In this document: positions 10,816 through 33,420 of the stretch, piece after piece
Numbering within the stretch: the stretch's first letter is position 1
Layout: each line of letters begins with the position of its first letter
Assembly: GCF_026914265.1 (NCBI RefSeq)
Contig: NC_069130.1
Location: 6,795,682-6,859,681, forward strand
Direction: 5' to 3'
DNA from: Mya arenaria
Lineage: Eukaryota; Mollusca; Bivalvia; Myida; Myidae
Length of the DNA stretch: 64,000 nt
The notes under the pieces: model-generated
The model's database searches: none
Told to the model about the DNA's origin: nothing
What the model saw: the letters and a program-made list of their open reading frames with translations, nothing else
Program-made: the position numbers and the translations under genes

Positions 10816-13800
10816 CTGAAACAGACAGACATTGTTATTGAATTTCATTTACAACTAGTGCATGCACTTTGACTAATGAGAATGGAGTTTATTTACCATT
10901 ACGCCAATCTGTATTCCATATAACGTGTGGTCACAAACTATATTTTGCAGAAATTATAAGAAATTGAATGACACGAGGTCTCGTAAATGTCTGGCACATC
11001 ATAAAGAGTGTGATTTTAGGCTACCATTTAATTGGCCAGATGTATGGATTCTGTGCGGGTGTATGAGCCCGCCCCATAGTAGCATGGTGCACGTTGAAAC
11101 GTAAACGGATATTTCCTAATTGATAAAAAGCAAAATAAAATTCAATGCATGTTGCCTTTATGAAATAAACGTTAGGTAAAGGTACGGAAGTTATGAAATA
11201 GTCAATGTTCGGATCAACTTGTTTTTAGGAGAATTGTCATTTCAGGCTAGATCATAAAGCCTGTTTATTTATTTGCCCATTGAATATACTTGTGCCTTGA
11301 GAAACCTTGATTTCTTACTAAATTTTCACTGACCTTTCAAAGGAATCCCGAGATTGACAATTGACCATATTTTGATAGTTATAGATAGTTGTGTTATAAG
11401 TATCGTTCACATGTTTGCGGGGCGGATAGAAAAATCCGACCCGAGGTCACGTGTGGAAGCCGATTACGAGGCTTGCCGAGTTACCGGCCAAGTAGCGTGC
11501 CCGCGGGTCAGATTGTTTCATCCGCCCCGCAAAACATGTGAACGAAACTTCTTCTTGCATACCGAACATTTAGATTTAAGAGCAATGTTGACGATGTAAA
11601 GTGTTGTTATTAGATAGTCCACCGTATTGCGCGTGCAAAGTTGTTTAGTGACGCCAACGTCATGACGCTCAATAGTGTGAGGTGAACGTTTATATTTTTA
11701 TTGATGAACCTTGTTCTGAATCTTCTCATCTAAATCGTTCGATTTAAATTAAGTTTCATTATCCATTAAAATAGTATTCTGAAATGGCGTGTAGAGGCAT
11801 ATGAGTCGTCTATATTTGCCGATAAAGTAAACATGTATCTTACAAATTAAGTTAAAACAATCTTATGCGATGTTTATATTCACGAAGTGATTTTCCGGTA
11901 TATCTAAAACCTCTAGGACTGAAAACAAACTGTACCATGTAAGGAAGGGTCGAGTCGGATGAACCCTGATCGAATGTTGGTGTAGTAGATGGTCAGGTTA
12001 ACCACCACTGTAGCCCTGAAAAGAAACACAAAACATATCGATACATATCATTTTAATTTCACTGATAAATCTCTATAAACCACTGGAAAGCATATGATAC
12101 AACAAAACACTACGACCTGTAAATCGTAAAAGTAAACCAAAATGGTTTAGCATTGTGTTGTATGTTGCGTACACAACTAAGAGATTATCTCAGTTCAGAC
12201 GCACTTTTCAAACAATTCAATTATACAGTAGGGCGCCAATTCACAAAGTCTCGTTTTAGTATATACCCAGCCTAAAGCCACACGTAAAACATATAGCAAA
12301 ATATGGTAGTCCGTATTCGACTGTAGTGCAATACGGCCGTATTCCACTCTGCTGACGTCACGTCAATAACGTATCATTGTCAGATAGCAAAATAACATCA
12401 TTTGTTTTTAAATTAAATTTATTATGAAAACATGTGTCTTTAAGTGATTTAACCAGTAATGTAAATGTGTATATACAATAGGGTTATTAGTATTGTGTCT
12501 TGATCCGGAGTATTGTTTTCGACTTTTGTGGATTTTGATTTCAATCGGCTGGCGCCTCGTGAAATCCGAATCTGCAAAAATCAACTCAGGTCGAATACAA
12601 CCTCCCGGATCGAAACACAGTACTAGTTACCCTTATACGGATTTGTTTTCGAACGAAACAATGGTATAACCTTAATCAAATGTTAGTGATATCACCAGGC
12701 GACGACGACTGACAGTTCTTCGATAAGCAGGTTATACATACAAAAATGCCAATGTAATGGAATTTCCACCCAATTATTAGTTTTTGTTGTTGCGTTTTGG
12801 AAAATGCATGTCCTTAATTATAAATCAAAATATACAAAAAAATACCACAAATCCAGATCGACTAAAATGTCCTAGATTTAGACCAGAATAATTTTGCTGT
12901 ATACCCTTCTACTTACACAAACTGGATCTGCTCTGAATTCATGCTCTCCGGTCCGTACCACAGGACAGACACGGAGTCCTTGTACGAGTTGTTCAGATGG
13001 GTGACTGTATCTCCCCGCGACAGGCAGTCCATGCGGTTCGCGACTCCATGATCACTGTAGAAAATCCCTGTGGGCCAGTCCTTGGACCCCTCTTCAGCCG
13101 CCACCATCATGAAACCCTTGAAGGGTGGTCCCCATAGTGTAACTAAAAAACAATTTTGAGAAAGGTGCTGTAGCATAAAAATTAAACACCCAACAATTAT
13201 AGAATAGAGGGTAATTGTTTGTTTCAGTATGAGATTGCAATTTATTTCGCCGGGTGAGCACCAAGAGCTATATAACACTTGTGAACAATTTAGTGTTGGT
13301 GTTTACAAGGTGAAAATTATCCAGTGTGTGTATACCACGTGATAAATTACGTCATGTATGCTACGTCGGAAGGCAAAATTTTGCTTGAAATGAAGACTTA
13401 AATCAAAGATTACTTTTCTTTAACAACACCATTTTAAACGAAACAAAGGGCAGTCTATGCCGCTTAAAGCGCCCCGCATTTGTTTTATTTCCGAAATTTG
13501 ATAAGGTGATTAGTTTCATCAAACACTTGGACAAATCTGTTTCCAAAATAATGTTTTGACAGTGCTCCGTCAAACGGCCGTATTGTCAAAAGGTTTGTCG
13601 ACGTGTTTAAAGAAACTAAACTCGCAATCAAACTCTGGTAAAATACCGAAGGTTCCGTAAGCGGCATAGACTGCGCTATGTTTCATTTAAAATGGTGAAG
13701 AAATAGTAAAGTTATCTTTGTTTAAAGTCATTTTTCAAATCAAAATATTGCCTTCCGACGTAGCATATATATGACGTAATTTATCACGTGGTATACACAC

Positions 13801-16800
13801 ACTGTTTATCGCGACCATACACTTAAATGAACAATATATATATATTTAAATGGATATGAAAAAAACAACAGTTTACTGTAGTTTTCTAGGAAAGTGCGCC
13901 AGATTGTTTGCTTACGTTATTTCTTGCCGATTTTTAAACGCAATTAACCCTATGAATTAGTATAGTGACGGATGATTAAATTAATATCGCTCAACATAGT
14001 TCCTTCGGATAAGATCAAAACATGATTAAAAACATATGAAATGAAATTCCTAATTGATATCTTTTGAATTACAAGATTTGATATGAATGCAATGGGGAGT
14101 AAAAGAGACAGACACATTTCGTTTATCCCTGGCCTTCTTAAACATCAAATTAAATATGTATTAACTGTAGGGAAAAACAACATTTTATGACAACGCATAA
14201 CAGATGCACAGCAACAAACTATTGTTCTTTGATTAATGTTTTCTTACAAAACAAGATATTTTATGAAAATGTATATTTCTGTTATACAAATGAGCCCATT
14301 ACGTATACAGTGGTGTAATTACAGCTGTTATACTTTGTTGTTGAAAGTAAAATTAGGAAATAAAAGCAATTGTAACATTCCAGTTGTCTTACATTGAGCT
14401 TGCATGCATGCATTGTCCTATTTTTGTTTTCTATCACATTTGATAAAAGTAATGCACCTATCAATATACAACCAGTGGATTTAGACAAGTTGTCTCCTGG
14501 AGAAATAAATCTATGGTCGGAGGTGTTCTAGGGCTCAAATACCCTTTAAAACAATCCGGCCTATGCTAGCGTAGAAGCACCCGCTGCTATAGGCCCATAT
14601 ATCGTGTATATGAGTCCCCACACCACCTCCCGGTTATGCAAAAACCATTGACAGGCACTTAAACTCATGACAACATACACAGGACAACATTTGGATAATC
14701 TTCTTGTTGCGTAAGTGGGTCATAAATAACAACAATTAAAGAGACAGTTTTAACTCATAAATTGAAGCAACTTCAGTCCAGAAGCGAGCAAAAAAGCATT
14801 ACAACAACATGTGTTATTTAAAAGCACATCACTACGAAATAACACAAATGTCTTATTAATGCTCGACCGAGTGAAGTCGCTGCATTTCAGCATGTTGACT
14901 AATCTACGTGTCAGTGTTTGAATTGCAGAATTTATAAGACTGAATTGAAATTAGAGAATTATTTTAATATGCTTTCCAAAAAACTAAGCTTTAGTTCTTT
15001 GTAAAATTAGATGTCTGCATTTTAATTTACCAATATAAAAAGGTCTTTATTATAGTATTCAAAGAGATAATACACTTTGTACATTGTGTAATAGTCAAGA
15101 AAAGGGTGATGAGTTCCATATTTTTTGTTATCCAAATATTTTAAACTTTAGAAATTGAATGTCTACTACACATAAAGATATGCATGTTAAGTTAGGACTG
15201 TATGCAAGAACCATAACACTGATTGTTCCATCTACTTTAACATTCTGCGTCATGTTTTCGATTATTGAATAAGAAACCGGCTTTAGCCTAGGTGCATTGG
15301 TGAAACTCTCTTCCAACAAAATGGCGGGTTTTGTTAAACACAGGTGTTATAATTAATGGGCTGCGTACCAAATATTGACAAATTTTGAATTTCTGCTTAC
15401 CGAAGTTTCATCAAACACTTCGACGAACCTGTTTCCAAAATAGTGTTTTGACATTGTTCCGTCAGACGGCCGTTTTGTGGAAAGGTTTTTCGCGCTATGT
15501 TTCATTTAAAATGGTGAAGAAATTTTATCTTTGATTTATGTCTTCATTCAAAGCAAAATGTTGCTTTTCGACGTAGCATTTATGACGCATTTTATCTCGT
15601 GGTATACACACACTGTTAATTTGCCTCCATATCACTTACCAAAAGTCGGGATTGGGAGGGCATGACCCAATAAGTGCACTATACTTATTGAAATACGAGC
15701 TTGTATTGTTACCCATTGGTGAAATGATTAACTGTTGTTTTTTATATATATAATGCTAAAACAGTAAAACCTTAGTAAATGAAATGCATGCACGTCACTC
15801 AATAATATAGACATACTTTATTTGACGTTTGTTTTTTGTCAAGATCTCTAGCTGTAGTAGGCTGGTTTTAACAATAGTAACACGCCATAATTCACCAAAC
15901 CTGTCATAGTGCTGTCATTTCATGAACAATTCAGTCAATTATCCACTGTCAAATATTCATTTATAACAAAAACGTGTATGTTAAGTGAGCACTGGGGTTA
16001 TAAAACTCTTATTAATAAACTTGTGGTTACATGTATTTGCATTGAATAGGGAAGAAAATGGTAACCGTACAATATGTCGATTGTTTAAGCGAAAGTTTAT
16101 TTCCTAAAATGATGATACTGTGTAGATGACGTGCATTGATATAATAGGCATTATATCGTGTGTTTGGTTCCATAATAACACAGGCGGCAGTAGCAGTCAG
16201 TGACTGTGGACTTCTTCTTTGTCATAAATGTATATATAGTTATATAATTATATTAAAATAAAGTATCCCAGACTGTTTTCACCTCTTGTCCAATTTCATG
16301 AAATGGTCAAGTAGTTAAGCAACATTAATTGGCACAAACCTGTTTTTGCTTTGGACAACTTTCAAGGAATAATCTACTGTTTCCAACTTTTAAGTAGTAT
16401 TTTTAACAAACAGTTCGGCTTACCCCATTAAAATATTTAAAAAAAATGAACATGGGGTGAAAACAGACTCTGACACCTTGTTTTGATATATACAAATAAC
16501 CCTCATTATTTTCTCCATCATCTCAAACTTGTTCTGCAACATATGTGAAGAAAACCACAGAAGTTTCAAATACGTCCAGAGCTTCGTGCATATTCCATGA
16601 TGGGGTAGATTGTTAAATTACGCACAAGTGGCAGGGCAGTAAATTATTATGCATATAATTATATTGGAAAACAAAAATCACGATCACTGAACGATACTGC
16701 CCCCTATGGATAAAACCATTCTGCTTGCATTTATAAGCCCAATAAACCTTAAACAAACATGTGGGCTGTCATGTATGTGGACTGCAATACTGTTTTCTTC

Positions 16801-17815
16801 ATAGTACATGTGCATATTAACTTTAGACAACAAAACCTTAAGTACCGTTTAAGAAGAACCAATCTCAAGTAATAACGAATCCGAACATGCCTTTAAATTT
16901 CTACCGAGGCTGATATTGAATGAACGCATTAAGTAAATGATGACAAGGCATTTACAGGAAAGGTTCAAAGAGCCAAACGCGACCCTGACCTTTTTTGTGG
17001 CATCAGGGACCATAAAAAGTCAATCCCGACCTTGACCTTTTGTAAGACACTAGGGATCTTAAAAAAGCCAAACCCGACCTTGACCTTTTGTGAGGCACCA
17101 AGGGTCATAAGGAGCCACATCCGATCTTGACCTTTTGTGAAGCACTAGGGGTTATAAGGAGCCAAACCTGACCTTGATTTTTTGTAAGACACTAAGGATC
17201 TTAAAGAGCCAAACCCGACCTCGACCTTTTGTGGGGCACCAGTAACAGTATCATTACAAAGTTTAACACATTATTTGAAACCAGCATTATAAAAAAATAT
17301 CAAACATCATGCAAGGGGATTGGACCACGAGTTTGGCCAACATCAGTTACGGCCCTCTCGCATAAAGATTCGTGACAATGCATAAATGATTTCTCAATTT
17401 GATTAAAGTGGACGATATATAGAAGCCAAGTGTATATTAGGATATAATTGATGTGATATTAATTACATTGTAGATTTCATGACATTTCATTACGAAACAG
17501 GGTATACTAGAATGTTCTTTGATGGGACATTAAGACATCAACATGTCATAAACATATCATCCCGTCCGTCAAAACATTGTTAAAACGTTAAGGCCCACTC
17601 TCGTTAGTATCCATGCATATTTGAGTTGCAAAATACAGGAAGATACAGATATAGAAGCATTAATTAGATGAGAAAACATGTAAATTTCTTAAATCTGCAT
17701 AAGCTCATGAAATATTTGACATTTCTTTAATCAAGTAAATTGATCTGATATTACTTAAGTGGTGGTGGTGGTGGTGGTGGTGGTGGGATGGTGCTGCTGT
17801 TGATGTTGTTGTTGT

Positions 17816-17903
<88 letters not shown>

Positions 17904-18567
17904 AATGATAATAATATAATTATGACGACGACGACGATAATAATGACGACGACGACGATGACGATGATGATTATGATGATGATGATGCTTAAAAGAATTT
18001 TGTTTTTCTCGTATTTTTGTTTTGAGCATAAGGCGTATGGCAACTATTTATTGGTGCTATTTTACACTATTATTATATTTGCGTTCATTTTTTGCATCTG
18101 GCATTTTCCTTTACATGTGGTTCGTTTCATTAATTAACGCTGAGATTATTCAATATATTGATTCTTTAAAATAATACAATGCGTGATGATGGCAGTCGAC
18201 TTTCTTTGATGTAAATTATAATAATTCAGAATTCACTTCATTTTTAAAGCCAAGATCATTCAATGCTGAAAACCCCTTCAAATGTTTCAAATTTCCAAAA
18301 CAGTAATAATGAATGAACATATTTGAATATCCAAAATCTAGTACCCCTTTTACCTCGAATTGGTCTATCCGGTCGGAAGACGTCGGCGGAAGTTGTAATG
18401 TTATAAAGGCCCATCGCCTTCGTCGGGAAAACTTTCCGGTAAGTGTGGGGGTGAATATGGCGGGGCGTCATGTAAAAACAAGAATTCTTCGGGGACCCGT
18501 TAGGTCGAGAATTTATGTAGCACGCGAACAGCAGCACCACAAACAACTGGTATATAATCCTTTCCAT
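10157..18567 (-). CDS. secreted Reeler-domain protein with Gly/Asn/Trp-rich C-terminal tail (4 exons, 392 aa)
   Basis: The joined coding exons are complement 18354-18567, 13142-12917, 12015-11936 and 10815-10157: 1,179 nt, 393 codons, with matching phases at every junction. Residues 1-20 form a hydrophobic signal peptide, followed by RPNGSPKNSC, the usual start of a Reeler domain. The exon 1-2 junction gives RVTLWGPPFKGFMM, the diagnostic core (VTL-G--FKGF). Exon 2 continues with DCLSRGDTVTHLNNSYKDSV and VLWYGP, and exon 3 adds the ATVV strand. Reeler domains occur in reelin, ferric-chelate reductase 1 and insect defence proteins. There is no DOMON or cytochrome b561 domain. Exon 4 instead encodes about 218 residues rich in Gly, Asn, Trp, Ser and Thr with a GTGTGTGTG run, a low-complexity secreted tail. 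It is transcribed away from SDHB. Possible roles are immune defence or extracellular matrix; neither is shown by the sequence. Confidence 0.8.
11404..11545. repeat. GC-rich foldback (hairpin) element in Reeler intron 3
   Basis: The left arm CGTTCACATGTTTGCGGGGC (11404 on) is mirrored by GCCCCGCAAAACATGTGAAC in the right arm, ending near 11545. Inner parts of the arms, GACCCGAGGTCACGTG and CGTGCCCGCGGGTC, also pair. The whole looks like a short palindromic non-autonomous element. The plus-strand open frame spanning it is spurious. Confidence 0.7.
11936..12015 (-). CDS. Reeler gene exon 3 (final beta strand)
   Basis: The acceptor TTTCTTTTCAG and the phase fit exon 2 exactly, giving the family-typical sequence QF-V-ATVVVN. 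The frame continues TIYYTNIRSGFIRLDPSLH to a GTACAG donor in phase 1, the phase required by exon 4. The donor choice rests on that phase match. An earlier donor is possible but would break the frame. Confidence 0.65.
12481..12632. mobile_element. 152-bp hairpin MITE in Reeler intron 2
   Basis: The left end GGGTTATTAGTATTGTGTCT is the near inverse of the right end ACACAGTACTAGTTACCC. Pairing continues inward through GATCCGG / CCGGATC and TTGTTTTCGAC / GTCGAATACAA. A GGCGCC core sits near the centre. Flanking dinucleotides suggest a TA target (Tc1/mariner type), but this is not certain. Confidence 0.7.
12917..13142 (-). CDS. Reeler gene exon 2 (domain core)
   Basis: Preceded on the minus strand by a pyrimidine tract ending TTTTTTAG and followed by a GTAAGT donor. 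Its 226 nt encode TLWGPPFKGFMM through to EQIQF, including the second domain cysteine in DCLSRGD. It ends with two bases of a valine codon. Confidence 0.85.
13322..13804. mobile_element. MITE with about 150-bp terminal inverted repeats, in Reeler intron 1
   Basis: The ends are CAGTGTGTGTATACCACG and CGTGGTATACACACACTG. The inverted arms extend about 150 bp, through TACGTCGGAAGG / CCTTCCGACGTA, CACCATTTTAAA / TTTAAAATGGTG and TATGCCGCTTA / TAAGCGGCATA. The left flank ends TTATC and the right flank starts TTTATC, a possible imperfect target duplication. A partial relative lies at 15400-15615. The 13485-13667 minus open frame lies wholly inside this element. Confidence 0.8.
13805..15399. other. 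Reeler intron 1 sequence, nothing recognised
   Basis: AT-rich intronic DNA. The short open frames here (for example 14282-14488 and 15128-15319, minus) have no motif, repeat homologue or splice logic. Confidence 0.5.
15400..15615. mobile_element. partial copy of the 13.3-kb MITE family
   Basis: Matches the inner and right part of the element at 13322-13804: TTTCATCAAACACTT, ACGGCCGTTTTGT, TTTCATTTAAAATGGTGAAG, GACGTAGCATTTATGACG and the terminal GTATACACACACTG. The left half is missing. Confidence 0.75.
16970..17250. repeat. 47-48-bp tandem array with TGACCTTTTGT core, Reeler intron 1
   Basis: Six head-to-tail units, each containing (C)CCGACCTTGACCTTTTGT, then a CACTAGGGATCTTAA-like half and AAGAGCCAAA. 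Spacing between successive CCGAC words is 47, 48, 47, 47 and 47 bp. The core contains TGACCTTG-type words, the complement of the TCAAGGTCA extended nuclear-receptor half-site. Confidence 0.85.
17757..17990. repeat. compound trinucleotide microsatellite (GGT, GTT, GAT, GAC)
   Basis: GGT repeats at about 17758-17786, about 28 GAT units at 17816-17902, then GAC/GAT blocks to about 17990. It lies in intron 1 of the Reeler gene. Minus-strand frames read as poly-Ser, poly-Ile or poly-His and are repeat artefacts. Confidence 0.95.
18354..18567 (-). CDS. Reeler gene exon 1 (signal peptide and Reeler start)
   Basis: Starts at MERIIYQLFVVLLFACYINS, a good signal peptide, and ends after ...RPDRPIR plus one base, before a GTAAAA donor. 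The 214 nt leave phase 1, matching exon 2. Read-through beyond the donor (KRGTRFWIFKYV) is intronic. Confidence 0.8.
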
Positions 18568-20677
18568 TGTTTCTTTTGTGTTACAGTCTATAAAACGTCA
18601 TTAAATCCTGAAAAGGGTAGTACCGACTGTACAAAAAGACCGAGCTATGATACCAATATAACAGCACTATAAATTCTATTTTACAAGTGTATCCTTTTGC
18701 ATGAAAGTTTAGTCGTTACTAACCAGATATCCGCCCGTGACGTTTACGTTCGAACGTAAGGACATGATAACAATTAAACTGGGAGACGTGCGTTTTGAAT
18801 GACAGCTGTGCGTTGTCAAAGTGACAACCAATGTATACATAGGTAACATTCTCAATTGTAAGACTAAATCATACTGTCAAGATCTAAACCCTTGTTAAGA
18901 GACGCAATGTTATATTTGTGAATTGGTATACTCATATAATTTTTTGTCGTTGTTGTTTTTTATTTAACCACTAATGGATAAAATTGAGATTTTTTTAGAT
19001 AATGCGCCATAATGATATACGTTTCCATTACATAAGCCCCAATTTCATTACGAAATTCAAGAACGTATGGATGTATTTGTAAATAAAACGCGACCGTTAG
19101 GTCAAGAAATTTACTTGTATGAAAGATTTTAAATACTTATTAGTGAAAACAGATTAAAGCTATGTTCATGTTATATTTTAAATGGGCGTATGACATGATA
19201 AAGTTAACTATTCAAAGTATGCCCACATTCTGCTATCAAAAATTAATGCACCAGTAACATACTCGCCGTCTTTGTATCAGGGTTTGCTGTATATTTCTTT
19301 TGACAAGTATGCGGCTTAATTGACGGACATTTTGACATCCTTTCCCTAGAAAGACCATCAGACCATCCTCATCAATTGCGCGTGAACTATGAAAATTATC
19401 GTGGTATTTAATGTGTGATAGCTATATACGGAATGACATGAATATTTAATTATTTGTAAAAAAATAAACAGTATTTTGCATGTGTCACCCTTGTTAATCT
19501 TATGATAATGAATTTAAGTTCCTGTTCAAAAACTAATAACTGCCAATATTGTAAAATAATGAATATTTCGATAGCTTAGCGCAAGTCTTTTGTAACTCCG
19601 GCCTTTAATTTCTGTCAAATCAAAACTCTCTTGCACTTAACCCGCGATTTATTGAATAAACGTTATTCTTCTTAATATTGAAAATGAAAAGAACATGCGT
19701 ACTCATTTTTTGTATTATAGTGTACATACAAGTTCACAAATAACTGATTTGTTATATAAAATAGTTAGAATTTAGATAAAAAACCCCACCTAATATCGAT
19801 TGGTTACAAATCTCGTAAACTTAGTATCTTAATAATTTATTTGCGTTTTATGTTAAAAAGTAATTCAGTCATTCGAGTTCTTCACAAAATGATAAAGTTT
19901 TAACATTTTTATCTTCGAGTTATCTCAATGTGACTGGGAATTGTGACCTATATACATGTATCTCATATATGAGGTGGATCAAGGATTTGACGTTGTATGG
20001 GTAATCCTTGTGTTTGGCATGCGCCCCTCCAAAGGAACAATAGGCTTTAGACGTTAGGGGAACTTCTTCCGAGAAATTTAAATTACAAATAGTCTGAAAT
20101 GTGTGTATTTACTATGTGTTTTTCTTTTTAATTTATCTACATAACTATTCAATTGAGTATTTTTAGGGAGCGGGTCGTTTATAAAGACTCTTTGTGACAA
20201 TTATACAGTATGCTGCTAAAGCAGCTTGGAGTAGGATTGTGATTGGTCTTAGTACAGGACATAACACAGGAGCAGATTGTGTGGTTATACCACCCTTATC
20301 ATGGGTCACGCCCAGCCATTCTCATTATCGATTACAATTAATAAAGGAAAATATATGTTCCTGTGTTATAAATAACCATGAGTAAATTGTAACTAATACT
20401 TAATCGTAAGAATTATAATCTTAAGATATTTAATATTATTACTGGATACCTTAGAGCTCGGTATGCGATTTTTATATAAGAATTAAACCTGCGCTGTGTA
20501 TATGCACGCCACGCAGCTGTTTATAATTATGTATGCAGCAGAGTGGTATACGTATACGATTCTTTCACACATACGGACAATGTACGGGGAATAGTAAGAC
20601 CGTTTGCGTGCTTGGCCGTTTTGACAACTACGGGTATCATTCGGATTATTTCGCTTGTTGTCGTAGGAAGACGAACG
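18568..20677. promoter_or_regulatory. divergent intergenic region between Reeler gene and SDHB
   Basis: About 2.1 kb separates the Reeler start codon (minus) from the SDHB start codon (plus), so both promoters must lie here. No obvious TATA box or CpG island is seen next to either gene. The GC content rises slightly at 20500-20680, just before SDHB. The open frame at 20194-20385 has no recognisable content. Confidence 0.55.
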
Positions 20678-30880
<10,203 letters not shown>

Positions 30881-31400
30881 CTCCTAGTGTACTGATAAAG
30901 AAGATAATTGCCACTAGCTGGCATGCAGTGACCGAACAAACATTAAATTTAAGACATCATCGATTGATTGGATTTCCTTTTAATAAAAAGTCATTTGAGT
31001 TCAAACTTTTTTACAAAAAACGTTATTCCACAGCCTGTCTTGGATTAGGCTTTAAAGAATGTATTTATTGCTAATTCTTATTTTAATTTTTTCCTGACTA
31101 GTGTAAAAAACAAGCTGGAATTGCGAAGCCTAGAATTATTTGACATAAAATGATTTGACTTTATTGTTGTGTTTTACAAAAAATCCTGTTAGTTTCTGTG
31201 CTTTTATAAAGTATCTTTTTATGTATTATTGTATTCACATTTGTTAAAGATAGGAACTAGCTCTAATTTCCATTATATGTGTTCTTGTCAAATTTTAACT
31301 TTTGCTTATATTCAGATAAGTTTATCAATAATTGGCTTTGCTTGACAATTTGACAATTCCTTGTGGGCGACCATACGAGTTATTATGTGTTGAACACCTG

Positions 31401-31575
31401 AATAAATGTACTTTTAAGCTGTAAATGAAAAAAAACAAACATCTTGAACAGCTCCAAATTGTAAAAACATATAATGTTAAATACATGTAAATGTAAATTA
31501 CCTGTTATTCTGATCTACGAGACATTAAATGTTATCAGACATCGGCATGTAACCGTTAATTGTAAAGAAAATAAA
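31401..31575 (+). terminator. SDHB: SDHB polyadenylation signals
   Basis: AATAAA occurs at 31401-31406 and at 31570-31575 on the plus strand, 520 and 690 bases after the stop codon. Either would give a normal AT-rich 3' UTR. The second, AAATAAAG, is followed by a T/G-rich stretch. Confidence 0.55.
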
Positions 31576-32560
31576 GTTTTAGTAAGAGTATCATGAATTG
31601 TTATTAGCTAGTATTCATGTTATCCTTCAGCATGTATACAACTGGTTGATTTGTTGGTTTGGCCAGTTTGCAAAAATGTTCATTGATTGGTCAAAATTAT
31701 TCAATAATAACAACTAACCAATCAAATCATTTAAACGAGCAAACCAAAGATAACATGTGGACAACTTATCCAAGATTTATACAATCGACTGTAGGAGTGT
31801 CAGCTGATTCTATAAACAATAATGTTAAACTTAAAATTTTGGTGACCAAATATCATATTGAAGTCATTATGTCTCCTCTTGAGCTTCGTCTCCTGTATGC
31901 CCTTTGACTGAATGGAGAGTATTATGTCCGTCTGTCTACAATCCTTGTCTCTGCGTAGCTCCAACATAATATCAGCCAGAGTGATGTTATTTTACAGGAA
32001 TGTTAACCAGCATCAGGAGTTGTGTATCTCGGGTTTTGTGTGTGGCTGCACCAATTATGTTTAGACTTGTGACCCTTGATTTACATTAACACAGTCTATA
32101 GAGCATGAAAAATTGCGTTGCATATATCTCCAAAAATGCATGAGCCTTAAAAGAATTGGACACCAGAATTGCAAAAATCGACAAATACCTCAAAACAAGT
32201 CTAGATTTGTTGATGTGAGCTGGTATGAGGCATATCTCGAAATGTGCATGAGCCTTAAAATTTCACAGGAGTGTTAACCAGCATGTGAAGTTCTGCACCT
32301 GGGATTTGTGTTTTTCTGCACCCAATAAGTGCTAAGTTATGGCTCTTTTTCTTGACATTTTGATGGTTTTTTGGCATATAACTTGGGGATCATTGTGAAA
32401 AAGCAAAACTTATACTTGAATACGGACACGAGTATCACATCACTCACATCCATCACTTTTCTCTCATTTTAATTATATGAACATGTTCAATTGCTGATGA
32501 AAACTGAATAAATTAACTTAGCCAGTCTCTGTTTAACAAAGGCATATTAAAATAAAACAC
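31576..32560. repeat. spacer with a diverged internal duplication
   Basis: Two related segments begin at about 31993 and 32263. They share AGGAATGTTAACCAGCAT / AGGAGTGTTAACCAGCAT, GGGTTTTGTGT / GGGATTTGTGT and TGCACC-AAT-AGT words, with ATCTCGAAATGTGCATGAGC-like lines between. This is an old repeat family; no gene is supported. Confidence 0.55.
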
Positions 32561-33010
32561 ACGCGTAATACTAGCTGTCCGCAATAGTTATCGAGTGAAA
32601 TGTATGGTCTTTTATCAATTTAATTAAGACTTTCATCAAGTAAATTATACCCTTGGAAAACATTTCCCGCTTCGAATAAATCTTATGTCTTTCAAATCCG
32701 GCATCACTGACGTCCTAAATGAATCGACGTCTTATTTCCACAGATCACACTGTTTTTTTATCTCATCATTTGGAAAATTGTTGTGTTTCCACCGATCACA
32801 TTGTTTTTTTATCTCATCATTTGGAAATATTTTCCGGCATACTTTGCAATATGCCCAAGCTTTTCATATTTCCCTCCAAATTATCATCTATGTCCGGCAA
32901 ATTACTCAATATTTTCCACCAAATTATTTAACATTGCCTGACAAATTATTCAATACTTCCCGACAACTTATTAAATATTTTTCAACAAAAATAGTGATCC
33001 TGAATTTAAA
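32560..33010. repeat. decayed partial copy of the 38-64-kb tandem unit
   Basis: CATCAAGTAAATTATACCC, TTCGAATAAATCTTATG, CCGGCATCACTGACG and TTTCCACAGATCACACTG align in order with 46.70-46.83 kb and 57.79-57.93 kb. Inside is a recent 51-bp tandem duplication (copies starting at about 32735 and 32786), which creates a repeated SHCFFISSFG peptide in a spurious frame. Confidence 0.65.
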
Positions 33011-33420
33011 GCCTCTCCTCAAGTTGTTCATTTTTGTTAGTTTTGAGAGAGTCAATCATGAAGGCACACTTGTAGATTTAAGAAAGAAACAAGTCTGCTG
33101 GAGTTCGTGAGCTCTGATTTCATTGTGGTTTACAATGACCTGTTGTAAATGAATCATCATTGTTTGCATGCATGCTTGAATCTCAAAAGACGAAGAAATA
33201 TTTTGAGCACAACGCTTCGTTCTTGACATTTGACGGATAGATCTTTTTATTGTCTGATGTTTTATAATATATAATTTATATTCGAGCGTTTTTTATTATT
33301 TCGTTTGTATTGGGGTCGAATTGAAAGCTGACATCGAGCTTCAAGAACATGATGAAAAGGGATCACCATTTTCAAAAACGGTTGCGGTAAAGCTGTATTA
33401 AAACATGTACAATCATTTTT

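Noticed and set aside
17705..18043. Poly-Ser/poly-Ile/poly-His frames
   Set aside because: Translations of the GAT/GGT microsatellite.
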